Below, one piece after another: positions 27,361 through 35,030 of a stretch of 64,000 nt of DNA; position 1 is the stretch's first letter, and each line of letters begins with the position of its first letter. Both the position numbers and the translations under genes were made by a program. Origin of the DNA: Anaerolineaceae bacterium (GTDB lineage Bacteria > Chloroflexota > Anaerolineae > Aggregatilineales > Phototrophicaceae); assembly GCA_016124855.1 (NCBI GenBank), contig WGMX01000027.1, positions 62,001 through 126,000 of the forward strand, read 5' to 3'. Below the pieces are notes generated by a model. That model made no database searches, was not told the DNA's origin, and saw only the letters and a program-made list of their open reading frames with translations.

Positions 27361-29001
27361 CTACCCACAGTTGCCAACAAACGCCTTCCAATCGAGGCCG
27401 AGAATCTGGTCAGCCAAACCCAGCCGCAGCACACCGTCGCCGCCCATGCTGCTCCACAAACGGCTGCGCCGGTCGCCGTAAATATGCAGTTGGCTGCACA
27501 TCATGCCGGTAGACGCTTGGAAAGTTATCAGATCGCCGTTCGTCGTTAACAAAATCAAAGCCTTGTCCTGCGTCATAAGCTGCGCCTGACCGCTGACCTC
27601 CGGCAGTGAAACTTGCCACTGCATCCCACCTTGAGTGTCGATTGCCGTCAAAATGGGTGATGCGCCGCCTGCGAGGAAATAACGGCTGCCATCGCCTGTC
27701 ATCAAATATGCACTGCTGGCACTCTCGCCGTTCAGGTTTTCAATGAGTTTCGTCCACGTACCGGAGGCATCAATCTCAGAAAGTGTATTTTGACTGTAGA
27801 CCCACAAATTCCCATCTTGAGCCGCCGTCATAAACGGAACTTCCGGCAGTTGTGTTGTATTGATAATCTGCCCTTGCGCCGACACGCTAATCAGTTGGTT
27901 ATCCTCGGTCAATAAGCCGATCACATTCGGTGAAACGGCTGATTGCACAAAGGAAGGAATATTTTCTAAACGCCACGCTGCTGAATGCCGGTCGGCTGCA
28001 ATCGCCACCAATGCATTATCCGGTGTGTGAAAAACCAGCAAATCACCAACCACCAGCGGAGCGCCTTCTAGTTGAGTATGCGTTAACCAATGCTCACCCA
28101 GCGAGGCATCCATGTTGATAATCTGCACACTGCCATCAGCGTAAATCACAATCGGATACCCTTGATAACCGGTCAGCGCCACCGCAGGCTGGGGCAAGAT
28201 AATCCGCCACAAAACGCGCCCATCCACCGATGAAAAGCGGATGCGGTCGCTGGTCAGAATCAACATGCTGCCGTCATTCAACACCAATGGATGGGCAGTC
28301 GGGCGTTGATCGTTTGGCAGTTGTAGATGCCACTTGTGCGCCGGACTCAGCCACGTTTGCCAGTCCAAAATGAACTTGGTCGGCTGCAAATCACCAATCT
28401 CGGTCGGTGAATCAATCGAATAGCCTGCCCCCGGCGTATCAGGATTATTGCTGCGGATTTCAAGATGCAGGTGGGGTGCAGGCCGAACATCACCGACCGT
28501 TCCCACGACATCACCCGCGCGAACACAGGCAAATCTTTGCGGGAAAGGATGCGCGTCGCTGCTTTCCATATGCCCGTACATGCTGTAGTAAACCGAACCG
28601 TCCGGGAACGTATGCTGGATAATCAACACGCCGCCATCGCGTCCCCAACCTGAAGGTGCTGAATAAGTTACCCGTCCATCCGCAATTGCCGAGACTGGCT
28701 GACCGTAACTTGTGCCGCGTCCACCAAAAAAATCTTCGCCGGTGTGGTAGCGTCCTTGGTAGCGTACACTTGGCGCGCCAAAATCTTGCACGACCTTAAA
28801 TTGATGGCGCGACACCGGAAAATTGATACTGTTCACAATCCCGCAGTCGCCCTGTGCTTCGGCTGGCGTAAACACATATCCCAATATCCCAACCGTCACC
28901 AAAACCACCAAATGGTCTATCCATCTGTAGGGGCGCACGGCTGTGCGTCCTCTCGCTTTTTCCCAAATCCCACGAACAATCGCAAGAAGGTTCATATTCA
29001 C
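27361..29001 (-). CDS. Exported M23 metallopeptidase with C-terminal beta-propeller-like region
   Basis: LytM/M23 enzymes cut peptidoglycan peptides, often glycine-containing bonds, outside the membrane. The 546 residues start with a basic stretch and a hydrophobic signal segment (HLVVLVTVGILGYVF) ending at AEAQ. The M23 domain (about 60-190) has the zinc motifs YHTGEDFF and HLHLEI, so it looks catalytically complete. The rest (about 215-546) is a series of repeats like ALTGYQGYPIVIYADGSV, probably a PQQ-like propeller. A copy of the GTAGGG hairpin repeat (28927-28950) lies within the coding sequence and encodes the basic residues GRTAVRPYRW before the signal helix. The gene stands alone. The start at 29001 is the only Met upstream of the signal helix. 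Confidence 0.82.
   Translation of the reverse strand: MNMNLLAIVRGIWEKARGRTAVRPYRWIDHLVVLVTVGILGYVFTPAEAQGDCGIVNSINFPVSRHQFKVVQDFGAPSVRYQGRYHTGEDFFGGRGTSYGQPVSAIADGRVTYSAPSGWGRDGGVLIIQHTFPDGSVYYSMYGHMESSDAHPFPQRFACVRAGDVVGTVGDVRPAPHLHLEIRSNNPDTPGAGYSIDSPTEIGDLQPTKFILDWQTWLSPAHKWHLQLPNDQRPTAHPLVLNDGSMLILTSDRIRFSSVDGRVLWRIILPQPAVALTGYQGYPIVIYADGSVQIINMDASLGEHWLTHTQLEGAPLVVGDLLVFHTPDNALVAIAADRHSAAWRLENIPSFVQSAVSPNVIGLLTEDNQLISVSAQGQIINTTQLPEVPFMTAAQDGNLWVYSQNTLSEIDASGTWTKLIENLNGESASSAYLMTGDGSRYFLAGGASPILTAIDTQGGMQWQVSLPEVSGQAQLMTQDKALILLTTNGDLITFQASTGMMCSQLHIYGDRRSRLWSSMGGDGVLRLGLADQILGLDWKAFVGNCG
28927..28950 (+). repeat. GTAGGG hairpin repeat inside a coding sequence
   Basis: GTAGG is followed by GGCGCAC, GGCT and GTGCGTCC. 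It lies within the signal region of the M23 peptidase gene, unlike all the other copies, which are intergenic. Confidence 0.75.
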
Positions 29002-29139
29002 CCAAATAAATCTATCCCACTGAAAACTCCTTCAAGATGATAGCACAAATAAAATAGGGTGTGGCCGTGTTACACAACCACACCCCACTTAGGAGGGAGT
29101 TTGCCAGTGCATGAACACCACTGGCAGCGGGGCAAGCAA

Positions 29140-29871
29140 TTAAGCGACGACGCGTACCGGACGAGTATCAGATTGCTGCATCACTTCCGCCCGTTTCTTG
29201 ATCTCACGCATCATCTTGCGTTCCATAACGAAGGCGATTGGCTCGGTCAGAACTCGCCAGATCAACCAGTTTTTCCAACTATTTGGCTCATAATCCAGCC
29301 AACCGCGCACCAGCAGCCGTGTCGAATGCGGCGTAATTTGATGCAGGTAAAATACCCAGTTCGACAGTGTATATTCCTCCGGCAGTGGATTCGGTAGTTG
29401 TTGGTCGTGTGGCTCGGGGATGACATCGGCGGCTGCCAGTACCAGTGCTTCATTTGGATGTACGCCGAGAACCGTAAATGCTGGATAACCCTTCGGCCCT
29501 AAATTGACCTGATCACCAACCTTCGTATTTTGGAACTGCGGTAGGATGCGATCCGTATTATGAATATCGCATCCGGCTAGATTTTCGAGTTGTTCGTAAC
29601 TGTATAAGCCACCTTTACCCTGTCCCATCTGTACCAACCACGGCCAGATGCGGTCGGGTGTCGCTTCGATGGTAATCCCGCGCGTGTATTTGACCCGTGG
29701 ATGGGGAACCAGTTCGTCACCCGGCAGCATCCGTGCTGCTTCCGACTCGGTTGCACCCCAGTGCAAATACCATCCGCGTAACAAGGGTCTAAACACAACG
29801 ATTACCGCAATAGATAAGGCGGCAATAACCGACTCAAGAATGCTCTGCAATCGTATTTTTGGGCTTATCAT
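29140..29871 (-). CDS. SRPBCC-fold membrane-anchored protein
   Basis: This 243-residue protein has one N-terminal membrane helix (SVIAALSIAVIVVFRPLL). A domain from about residue 55 resembles the START/Bet v1 (SRPBCC) fold: an opening strand YTRGITIEATPDRIWPWLVQ, the loop MGQGKGGLYSYEQLENL and a long C-terminal helix (ERKMMREIKKRAEVMQ). Such domains bind hydrophobic ligands; no catalytic residue can be named. Ribosome site AAAAGG precedes ATG 29871. It seems to be a single-gene unit downstream of an unrelated small membrane protein gene. Confidence 0.7.
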   Translation of the reverse strand: MISPKIRLQSILESVIAALSIAVIVVFRPLLRGWYLHWGATESEAARMLPGDELVPHPRVKYTRGITIEATPDRIWPWLVQMGQGKGGLYSYEQLENLAGCDIHNTDRILPQFQNTKVGDQVNLGPKGYPAFTVLGVHPNEALVLAAADVIPEPHDQQLPNPLPEEYTLSNWVFYLHQITPHSTRLLVRGWLDYEPNSWKNWLIWRVLTEPIAFVMERKMMREIKKRAEVMQQSDTRPVRVVA

Positions 29872-30071
29872 TAAAAACCTTTTCTTGCAGCCTTTAACTG
29901 GCAGCGATTAATTAAATATCGTTTTAAATTCATTGTGAGGCCGAAGCCAATCTATGGGGAGTGATCTAGCTCATAAAAAGCACATTATTTTCAGCCAGAA
30001 AAAACGGGCCTATCCATATGTTCAGATAGGCCATTTCTATTTTGATAATTTACCGGAATTTCATTGAACTT

Positions 30072-30482
30072 CTAGGCGACATTTCCCCGGTTAAACAACC
30101 AAACTGCTGCGTTAAACACGACTTTCGTAACGATGATGCCGGTCACGAATAAGAAGGCTGCTCGTTCGCTGGTTATGAGCGGCAGTTGTATGCCGAGTAA
30201 GACCGCGAGAACGATCAATAAGGTCAATACACCGAGGATAGACCCGATGATGGTCACAGGATGCGACCATCCATATTGGCTGATTGACGAGCCTATCCCG
30301 CCCACCGAACACATCGCTATGCCTAGGACTAGTAAGGCGATTAAAGCTGCCCGATCCGTCGAGATGACTGGCATGGTGACGTTGTTTCCAGTCACCACAC
30401 TATAAACCAGCACCACCGCTAAAATACCCAGAATTACTACGACAATATTGTTCCCCAAAGGTTGTGAACTGCTCGTATTCAT
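30072..30482 (-). CDS. Small multi-pass membrane protein of unknown function
   Basis: This 136-residue protein has about four hydrophobic segments: VVVILGILAVVLVYSVV, ALIALLVLGIAMCSVGGIG, IIGSILGVLTLLIVLAVLLG and AAFLFVTGIIVTKVVFNAAV. Polar turns with Thr/Asp-Arg-Ala repeats (STDRAALIAL and TSERAAFLFV) hint at an internal duplication of a two-helix unit. I do not recognise a named family. Isolated gene; codon use resembles its neighbours. Confidence 0.7.
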   Translation of the reverse strand: MNTSSSQPLGNNIVVVILGILAVVLVYSVVTGNNVTMPVISTDRAALIALLVLGIAMCSVGGIGSSISQYGWSHPVTIIGSILGVLTLLIVLAVLLGIQLPLITSERAAFLFVTGIIVTKVVFNAAVWLFNRGNVA

Positions 30483-30635
30483 ATTGAAACACGTTCCCCC
30501 AACACACTTTTCGGCTTATAAATCAGTATTGAACCAATAAGCCTTAAGCTGTTAGTGAGTTAAATCACCCAAAGAGGATTATGGTCGGCTAAAGAAGGAG
30601 AATGTTAGGAGAAGTGCAAGCCATAAGTTTGCTGT

Positions 30636-31280
30636 TTAGACCCGTTCGCGCAGAACGATTTCGCCGTCATCGTCTAGATAATATTCCGGCTCGTAGGTTT
30701 CCACAGTTTCAAGCCGGCTCAAATCGCGTTTGCGTTTTACCGGAGTTCTAGCGGGAAGCAGATAACCGGGGAATTTGTGCATTCCGACAGCCACCGCGTG
30801 CAGCAAGCGGACGGTTGCTAAACGCATATCGATTCCCAGTGGGCCGAGAATCAACATCTCAAAACCTAAAAAGGGTAGGATGAACAGCGCAGCCGTCAAG
30901 GCAGCAATTCCTACCGGAAATTTAAGCGCTAGATAAAAAAGGCTGCGCCAAGTCGTCCAGCTTCCTAAGTACATGCCCATCCGTTCACCGAGGTTCGCGC
31001 CGCGCACATCCACATCGTCCGCGAAATTCGGCACGGGACGGTCTAATATGCCCGCGAACAACTGTTGATCCATCGCCGCGACTGCCCGTGTGGAGGCCAG
31101 CGTGAACAGCAGCAGCGGGATACCGATCAAGATGAACGACAAACCGATGCTCATGGCATAAGCGAAGATGAAGAATGAAATATAGGTCATGCCGAGCGCG
31201 AAGTGCGCAATCAGCGAAAACCAATCCCGAATGATCTGCCCATCGGTCAGCGCGTCGAGCCACGTCCGGTTACTATTCAT
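30636..31280 (-). CDS. Membrane protein with 'putative sensor' (PF13796-like) domain
   Basis: This 214-residue protein carries the multi-helix domain usually found at the N terminus of actinobacterial and chloroflexal histidine kinases. It has long hydrophobic stretches around residues 25-60 (LGMTYISFFIFAYAMSIGLS) and 115-150, flanked by the typical DPxxWRDLxYL-like TTWRSLFYLALKFPVGI. There is no kinase domain; the tail is charged (YLDDDGEIVLRERV). It is on the same strand as the ECF sigma/anti-sigma operon and may be its last member. A GTAGGG hairpin lies immediately upstream. Confidence 0.72.
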   Translation of the reverse strand: MNSNRTWLDALTDGQIIRDWFSLIAHFALGMTYISFFIFAYAMSIGLSFILIGIPLLLFTLASTRAVAAMDQQLFAGILDRPVPNFADDVDVRGANLGERMGMYLGSWTTWRSLFYLALKFPVGIAALTAALFILPFLGFEMLILGPLGIDMRLATVRLLHAVAVGMHKFPGYLLPARTPVKRKRDLSRLETVETYEPEYYLDDDGEIVLRERV

Positions 31281-31299
31281 GCTCCACCTTCCTTTCCTT

Positions 31300-31326
31300 G
31301 TAGGGAAGGCTCTCAGAGCCTTCCGC
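31300..31326 (+). repeat. GTAGGG hairpin repeat
   Basis: GTAGG is followed by GGAAGGCTCT, C and AGAGCCTTCC, then GC: a perfect ten-base-pair stem between the LysM and sensor-domain genes. Confidence 0.8.
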
Positions 31327-31338
31327 TGTCGTCATTAA

Positions 31339-32220
31339 TTATGGCGTTCCCGGCAGAGACGAATCCGTCCAAATCGGACAGCTGCGGTTTATGGTGAGGA
31401 CATCACCCGGCATCAGCAGCGATGAACCTGCAAGCTGCGGGTTGGCTGATTTCAAGCAGGTCAAATCGACATTGAAATCACAGGCGATGAAATCGAGCGA
31501 GTCGCCAGCTTGCACCGTATATTTATCACCCGGTGCGGTACGTCCTGAATTGCGGTCAAACTGGCAGGCCTGCGGATTCGGGATGTTGGTTACGGGCACG
31601 TTACTGGTCAATCCGCCTCCCTGTCCGCTGGAGCAGTTGGGGTTAATGCGTAACTGCTGCCCGACATAAATCAGATCAGGGTTGGAAATGCCGTTGGCGC
31701 TGGCGATGCAAGCCACGGTTAGACCATATTTTTCGGCAATTTTTGCCAGACGATCTCCGTAAACAACGGTATAAATCCCTTCAGGAATCGCGGTCGGCTG
31801 CGGGAATGCCGTCGAGAAAGCTGAAGGTGTCGGCGTATTCGTAGGCTGCTTGGTTGCGCCGGACGCAATCGGCGTAAATGTCGCAGTCGTCAATGATTCA
31901 GCCGACTCTGGCGTGGGTGTACCGACTAACGAATTGCTCATCTGGTCATCAGCACATTTATCGGGAATAAAAATGGTGCTCATGCCGGTTAATGCGGTAT
32001 TGGTCGCAGCCATATTATTGGCTTTCTGCAAACAGGCGACCGATTTGCCAAAACGGGCTGCCAGCGCTGCCAGCGTATCTGTTCTTTGAAGTTGGAGTGT
32101 TTGTCCGGCAGGTTGAGCAGTAGGTGTAGGTGTGGTTTGTGCAAAAACCATTTGCAAGCTGAGCAAGGTAAGGGCAAGCACGACAGCAAGCATGATTTGG
32201 AAAGGCAGCCAGCGGCGCAT
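31339..32220 (-). CDS. Secreted protein with three LysM domains
   Basis: This 293-residue protein has an N-terminal signal peptide (LAVVLALTLLSLQMVFAQ) and three LysM modules separated by Thr/Pro linkers, at about residues 42-92 (degenerate), 147-195 (YTVVYGDRLAKIAEKYGLTV) and 233-282 (YTVQAGDSLDFIACDFNVDL). Each ends with a Cys-containing repeat such as LRINPNC or LTINRSC; cysteine pairs within LysM modules fit an extracytoplasmic location. It should bind peptidoglycan or another GlcNAc polymer. It lies 60 bases downstream of the bactofilin-like gene on the same strand, probably part of the ECF sigma-controlled envelope operon. Confidence 0.88.
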   Translation of the reverse strand: MRRWLPFQIMLAVVLALTLLSLQMVFAQTTPTPTAQPAGQTLQLQRTDTLAALAARFGKSVACLQKANNMAATNTALTGMSTIFIPDKCADDQMSNSLVGTPTPESAESLTTATFTPIASGATKQPTNTPTPSAFSTAFPQPTAIPEGIYTVVYGDRLAKIAEKYGLTVACIASANGISNPDLIYVGQQLRINPNCSSGQGGGLTSNVPVTNIPNPQACQFDRNSGRTAPGDKYTVQAGDSLDFIACDFNVDLTCLKSANPQLAGSSLLMPGDVLTINRSCPIWTDSSLPGTP

Positions 32221-32280
32221 AAAGAACTCCTATTCGTGAATTTTTATATCCATCATGTGCCGAGTGTAGCACACAACGCC

Positions 32281-33417
32281 TTAGCCTTGCACGAAGTAGC
32301 TGCGTGACGGGGAACGTGTTCCCACACGTGTCATAACTGCGGCACCGAGTCCACCTGTGCCGATCAAGGCAGCCCATACCAGACTGAGGATCGGACCATA
32401 GGGCAGCATTCCAACCAGTGTCCACAAGATAAATAAACCCATTGATCCGGCAATTACGGTGAGCATCGGTGGCGTGCTGCGCCCGGCAAACCGCCGCAGC
32501 AGCCAATCACCAGCCAACAAAGCCATTGTCATCCAGCCGATGACAAACAAAATGCCGAGCGGTATAAAGAGCAGCGCCAGAATCGGCAGCAGGATTAATC
32601 CTAGCGGCGGCAAAACGGCGATCAGTATGCCTAGCCCCAACACCAAAGCGACTGCGAAAATTTGCGTCAGGCAGCCAATGCGGGAGGCTCGTCGGGGAAG
32701 TGTGCGAATGGCTTCGGTCATGTGTCCGAAACGCCGTGGGAAAATGGTCACGATCAGACCGGAAAGTGCGGCTAAGCCCATCGCGAAAAGACCGTTGAAA
32801 ATGAAACTTGAAAGTGAAAACTCGCCCCCTGATATGACCTTTGTAGCAAGGCTGCCGTCCCGTAATGACTGCCAACCGGCTAGTTCATCAGCACCACATT
32901 TATGAATGGGTACATCAAGGTTTTGTTCGTTAATAAAATGCGTGGCGCAGATATCGAGCGAACCCTTTAACAGCGCGTCAGGATTAATGGTCAGGGTATC
33001 CGCAATGACATTCAACTCACCGTTGATCTGACCGGATAAAGTGACTTTGTTGCCAATGAGTACAGCATCACCTTTCACCAGCGCTTCTTTACCCAGTTGG
33101 ATGCTGCCGCCCATCACTGTCAAATCGCCATCCACTAAGCCTTCAACCGTTACATTGTTTTTACCAATGAGTGCGGCATCTGCCTGCACGTGGCTGCCGG
33201 GCAGCAGTTGAGCGCTATCCGCGACCACAAACAAATCGTCGGCTTTGATGTTGCTAAGGCTGTAATCGGGGGTAAAAATGGGCGCGTCATTATTCGTAGC
33301 TGCACGATTCAGTACGACACGGCTGGCGGCACTTCCAATGACCAGAACAACTATGATTGCAGCAATAAAAACCAGCAGCTTACGCACATTAAAACCTGAC
33401 TCTACATTCGCTTCCAT
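32281..33417 (-). CDS. Bactofilin-like polymer-forming domain fused to membrane helices
   Basis: This 378-residue protein has an N-terminal helix (VRKLLVFIAAIIVVLVIG). A right-handed beta-helix like that of bactofilins spans about residues 60-155, with repeated hydrophobic/Gly turns (NNVTVEGLVDGDLTVMGGSI and KVTLSGQINGELNVIAD). A C-terminal region of about four helices follows (SFIFNGLFAMGLAALSGLIV onward). The beta-helix would face outside or inside depending on topology and may scaffold the envelope. The start at 33417 overlaps the preceding 54-residue gene by 16 bases. Membership in the sigma/anti-sigma operon is supported by the tight spacing. Function is inferred from fold only. Confidence 0.78.
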   Translation of the reverse strand: MEANVESGFNVRKLLVFIAAIIVVLVIGSAASRVVLNRAATNNDAPIFTPDYSLSNIKADDLFVVADSAQLLPGSHVQADAALIGKNNVTVEGLVDGDLTVMGGSIQLGKEALVKGDAVLIGNKVTLSGQINGELNVIADTLTINPDALLKGSLDICATHFINEQNLDVPIHKCGADELAGWQSLRDGSLATKVISGGEFSLSSFIFNGLFAMGLAALSGLIVTIFPRRFGHMTEAIRTLPRRASRIGCLTQIFAVALVLGLGILIAVLPPLGLILLPILALLFIPLGILFVIGWMTMALLAGDWLLRRFAGRSTPPMLTVIAGSMGLFILWTLVGMLPYGPILSLVWAALIGTGGLGAAVMTRVGTRSPSRSYFVQG

Positions 33418-33566
33418 AGGTACATGGTTGCGACAATACCTAAAACGATGATGACCACGGTCTGCAGCACATTCAATGTATACATCAAACCATTGGGATT
33501 AATGATGAGCAAAATGACAAAAGCCAGCAGTACACCAAGCGCAAGCGTCCGGTTATCCAGTTTCAT
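33402..33566 (-). CDS. 54-residue membrane peptide gene in the ECF sigma operon
   Basis: A short open frame from ATG 33566 to TAG 33402 encodes a peptide with two hydrophobic segments, LALGVLLAFVILLIINPNGL and VLQTVVIIVLGIVATMYLW, then KRM. It starts two bases after the anti-sigma stop region and overlaps the bactofilin-like gene by 16 bases, so translation is probably coupled on both sides. No family is recognised. Its exact fit between two operon genes argues strongly that it is real. Confidence 0.72.
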   Translation of the reverse strand: MKLDNRTLALGVLLAFVILLIINPNGLMYTLNVLQTVVIIVLGIVATMYLWKRM

Positions 33567-33568
33567 CG

Positions 33569-34123
33569 CTAGAGTCCTTTTTCTTCATTGTCCCTGTCGC
33601 CCTCGATAGCCTTGAGCAGCCAGAACAGGATGATGGGCGAAGCGGTCAGAATCAGCAGCGGTGCTTGTGGATAACTCTTGAGTACGGATTGTGCGCCTTC
33701 GACCAGCGCATCCAACATGCCGACCACCAGCGCCAGCAGATTGGCGATTTGCTGGAGAATGGCGTTCAATGCCGATGCGCTTCCCATTGCTGATAAGAAG
33801 AGGCTGATGGCAACGGTTAGCACCGGTAAGGCGACCATCACCACCATCGCTAAACCGAGCGCGACTGCCGCGCTGGATGAGTCGGACACTTGGCGCGGGT
33901 TCATGGTTTGTGCGAGCTTCGCCATAATCCCTAGAGCCAGCCGTGCCGGTGCGCGTTCGTGTGGTGCAGCCCGCAGCATATCATCCACACGCTTGAGACG
34001 GTTGAATTGGCCTCTGCCTTCAGCATCACCATCGAGCTGCTGGCGTAATTTTTCGAGCAGTTCCGGCGGAAGGCTCTGGTCAAGCGCTTCCTGCATCAGT
34101 TGTCTTTGTCGTTCGTCAGCCAT
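33569..34123 (-). CDS. Probable membrane anti-sigma factor
   Basis: This 184-residue protein has a cytosolic helical N-terminal half (QRQLMQEALDQSLPPELLEK, LKRVDDMLRAAPHERAPARL) resembling the sigma-binding part of anti-sigma proteins, but without the zinc-binding HxxxCxxC signature. Two or three membrane helices follow (ALGLAMVVMVALPVLTVAIS, LLALVVGMLDALV, LLILTASPIILFWLLKAI). The start codon lies two bases after the ECF sigma stop, so translational coupling is expected. The assignment rests on position plus topology rather than on a conserved motif. Confidence 0.7.
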   Translation of the reverse strand: MADERQRQLMQEALDQSLPPELLEKLRQQLDGDAEGRGQFNRLKRVDDMLRAAPHERAPARLALGIMAKLAQTMNPRQVSDSSSAAVALGLAMVVMVALPVLTVAISLFLSAMGSASALNAILQQIANLLALVVGMLDALVEGAQSVLKSYPQAPLLILTASPIILFWLLKAIEGDRDNEEKGL

Positions 34124-34125
34124 TT

Positions 34126-34722
34126 TTACAATCCCTCCATCAAGGGATCACCCAGCCGTGCAGCCGAGGAATCAGAACCCAGCTTGTCGGCAAGTGCCTG
34201 CCGGGCGCGGAATAAGCGGCTCTTCACCGCGCTTTCGGTGGTGTCCATAATGTCCGCTATCTCCGCATATGAATAGTCATACCAGTAACGCAGCACGACT
34301 ACCGCCCGATAATCCGGACTCAGTTCGTTCAGCAGCGCTTGGATTGCCACACTCTGTTCTTTATTAAGCGTGGCAGATTCCGGTTCAGGATCATCACTAT
34401 GCAGCGCCAACCGGTCAGCAACGGGTTCGTCATCCAATGACATCCATTGCAGGCGTCGCCGGCGCAAACGGTCAATACAATAATTGGACGCAATACTTAA
34501 TAACCATGTTTTGAATGAACGGGCAGGGTCATAACGGGTGAGATTTAAGTAAGCACGGAGGAATGCCTCCTGCGCGGCATCCTCAGCCTCACCTCTTTCG
34601 CCCAGCATCCTGTAGCACAGGTTATAAACTGAATCTTGAAATGCGGCGACAATATCCGCAAACGCGTCCTGATTGCCCTCAAGGGCTGCGTTAATCCATT
34701 CTAATGTGGTCGGGTCAGACAT
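34126..34722 (-). CDS. ECF-type RNA polymerase sigma factor
   Basis: This sigma-70 family protein of the extracytoplasmic-function group should direct transcription of its envelope operon. Region 2 contains FADIVAAFQDSVYNLCYRML and the AEDAAQEAFLRAYLNL motif; region 4 contains LSPDYRAVVVLRYWYDYSYA with the HTH ESAVKSRLFRARQAL. The frame is open to 34812, but ATG 34722 (MSDPTTLEWINAAL) starts right before region 2 and gives 198 residues. The order is sigma, anti-sigma, 54-residue peptide, bactofilin-like, LysM and sensor-domain protein, all minus strand with short gaps. The region to 35030 upstream (about 300 bases) holds no gene and must contain the promoters of this operon and of the divergent cohesin/dockerin gene. 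Confidence 0.92.
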   Translation of the reverse strand: MSDPTTLEWINAALEGNQDAFADIVAAFQDSVYNLCYRMLGERGEAEDAAQEAFLRAYLNLTRYDPARSFKTWLLSIASNYCIDRLRRRRLQWMSLDDEPVADRLALHSDDPEPESATLNKEQSVAIQALLNELSPDYRAVVVLRYWYDYSYAEIADIMDTTESAVKSRLFRARQALADKLGSDSSAARLGDPLMEGL

Positions 34723-35030
34723 GCTCTCGTCCCAATGATCTACCGCGCTATGTAAACCGCAGAGCGCGGTATCTAACAGAGCTATACGCACAGCGAATGG
34801 CAAAGGTTGCACCTGTCATTTCGAGCGGAGACAACCTATCCACCGTTCTAAAGAAAATGCCGCAGTCCATTCCCATTTGATTGGGATGAAAATTGCAACT
34901 CCTCTAACCATAAACAAACCTTACAGGGAAGATAATACTATATCTTCGACTATATCCCTACGCTAAAGTGTTAACAGAAAATTGCTGCAAGTTATTATTT
35001 TAACCTTTATTCACGCGTTGGGGGCGTGTT

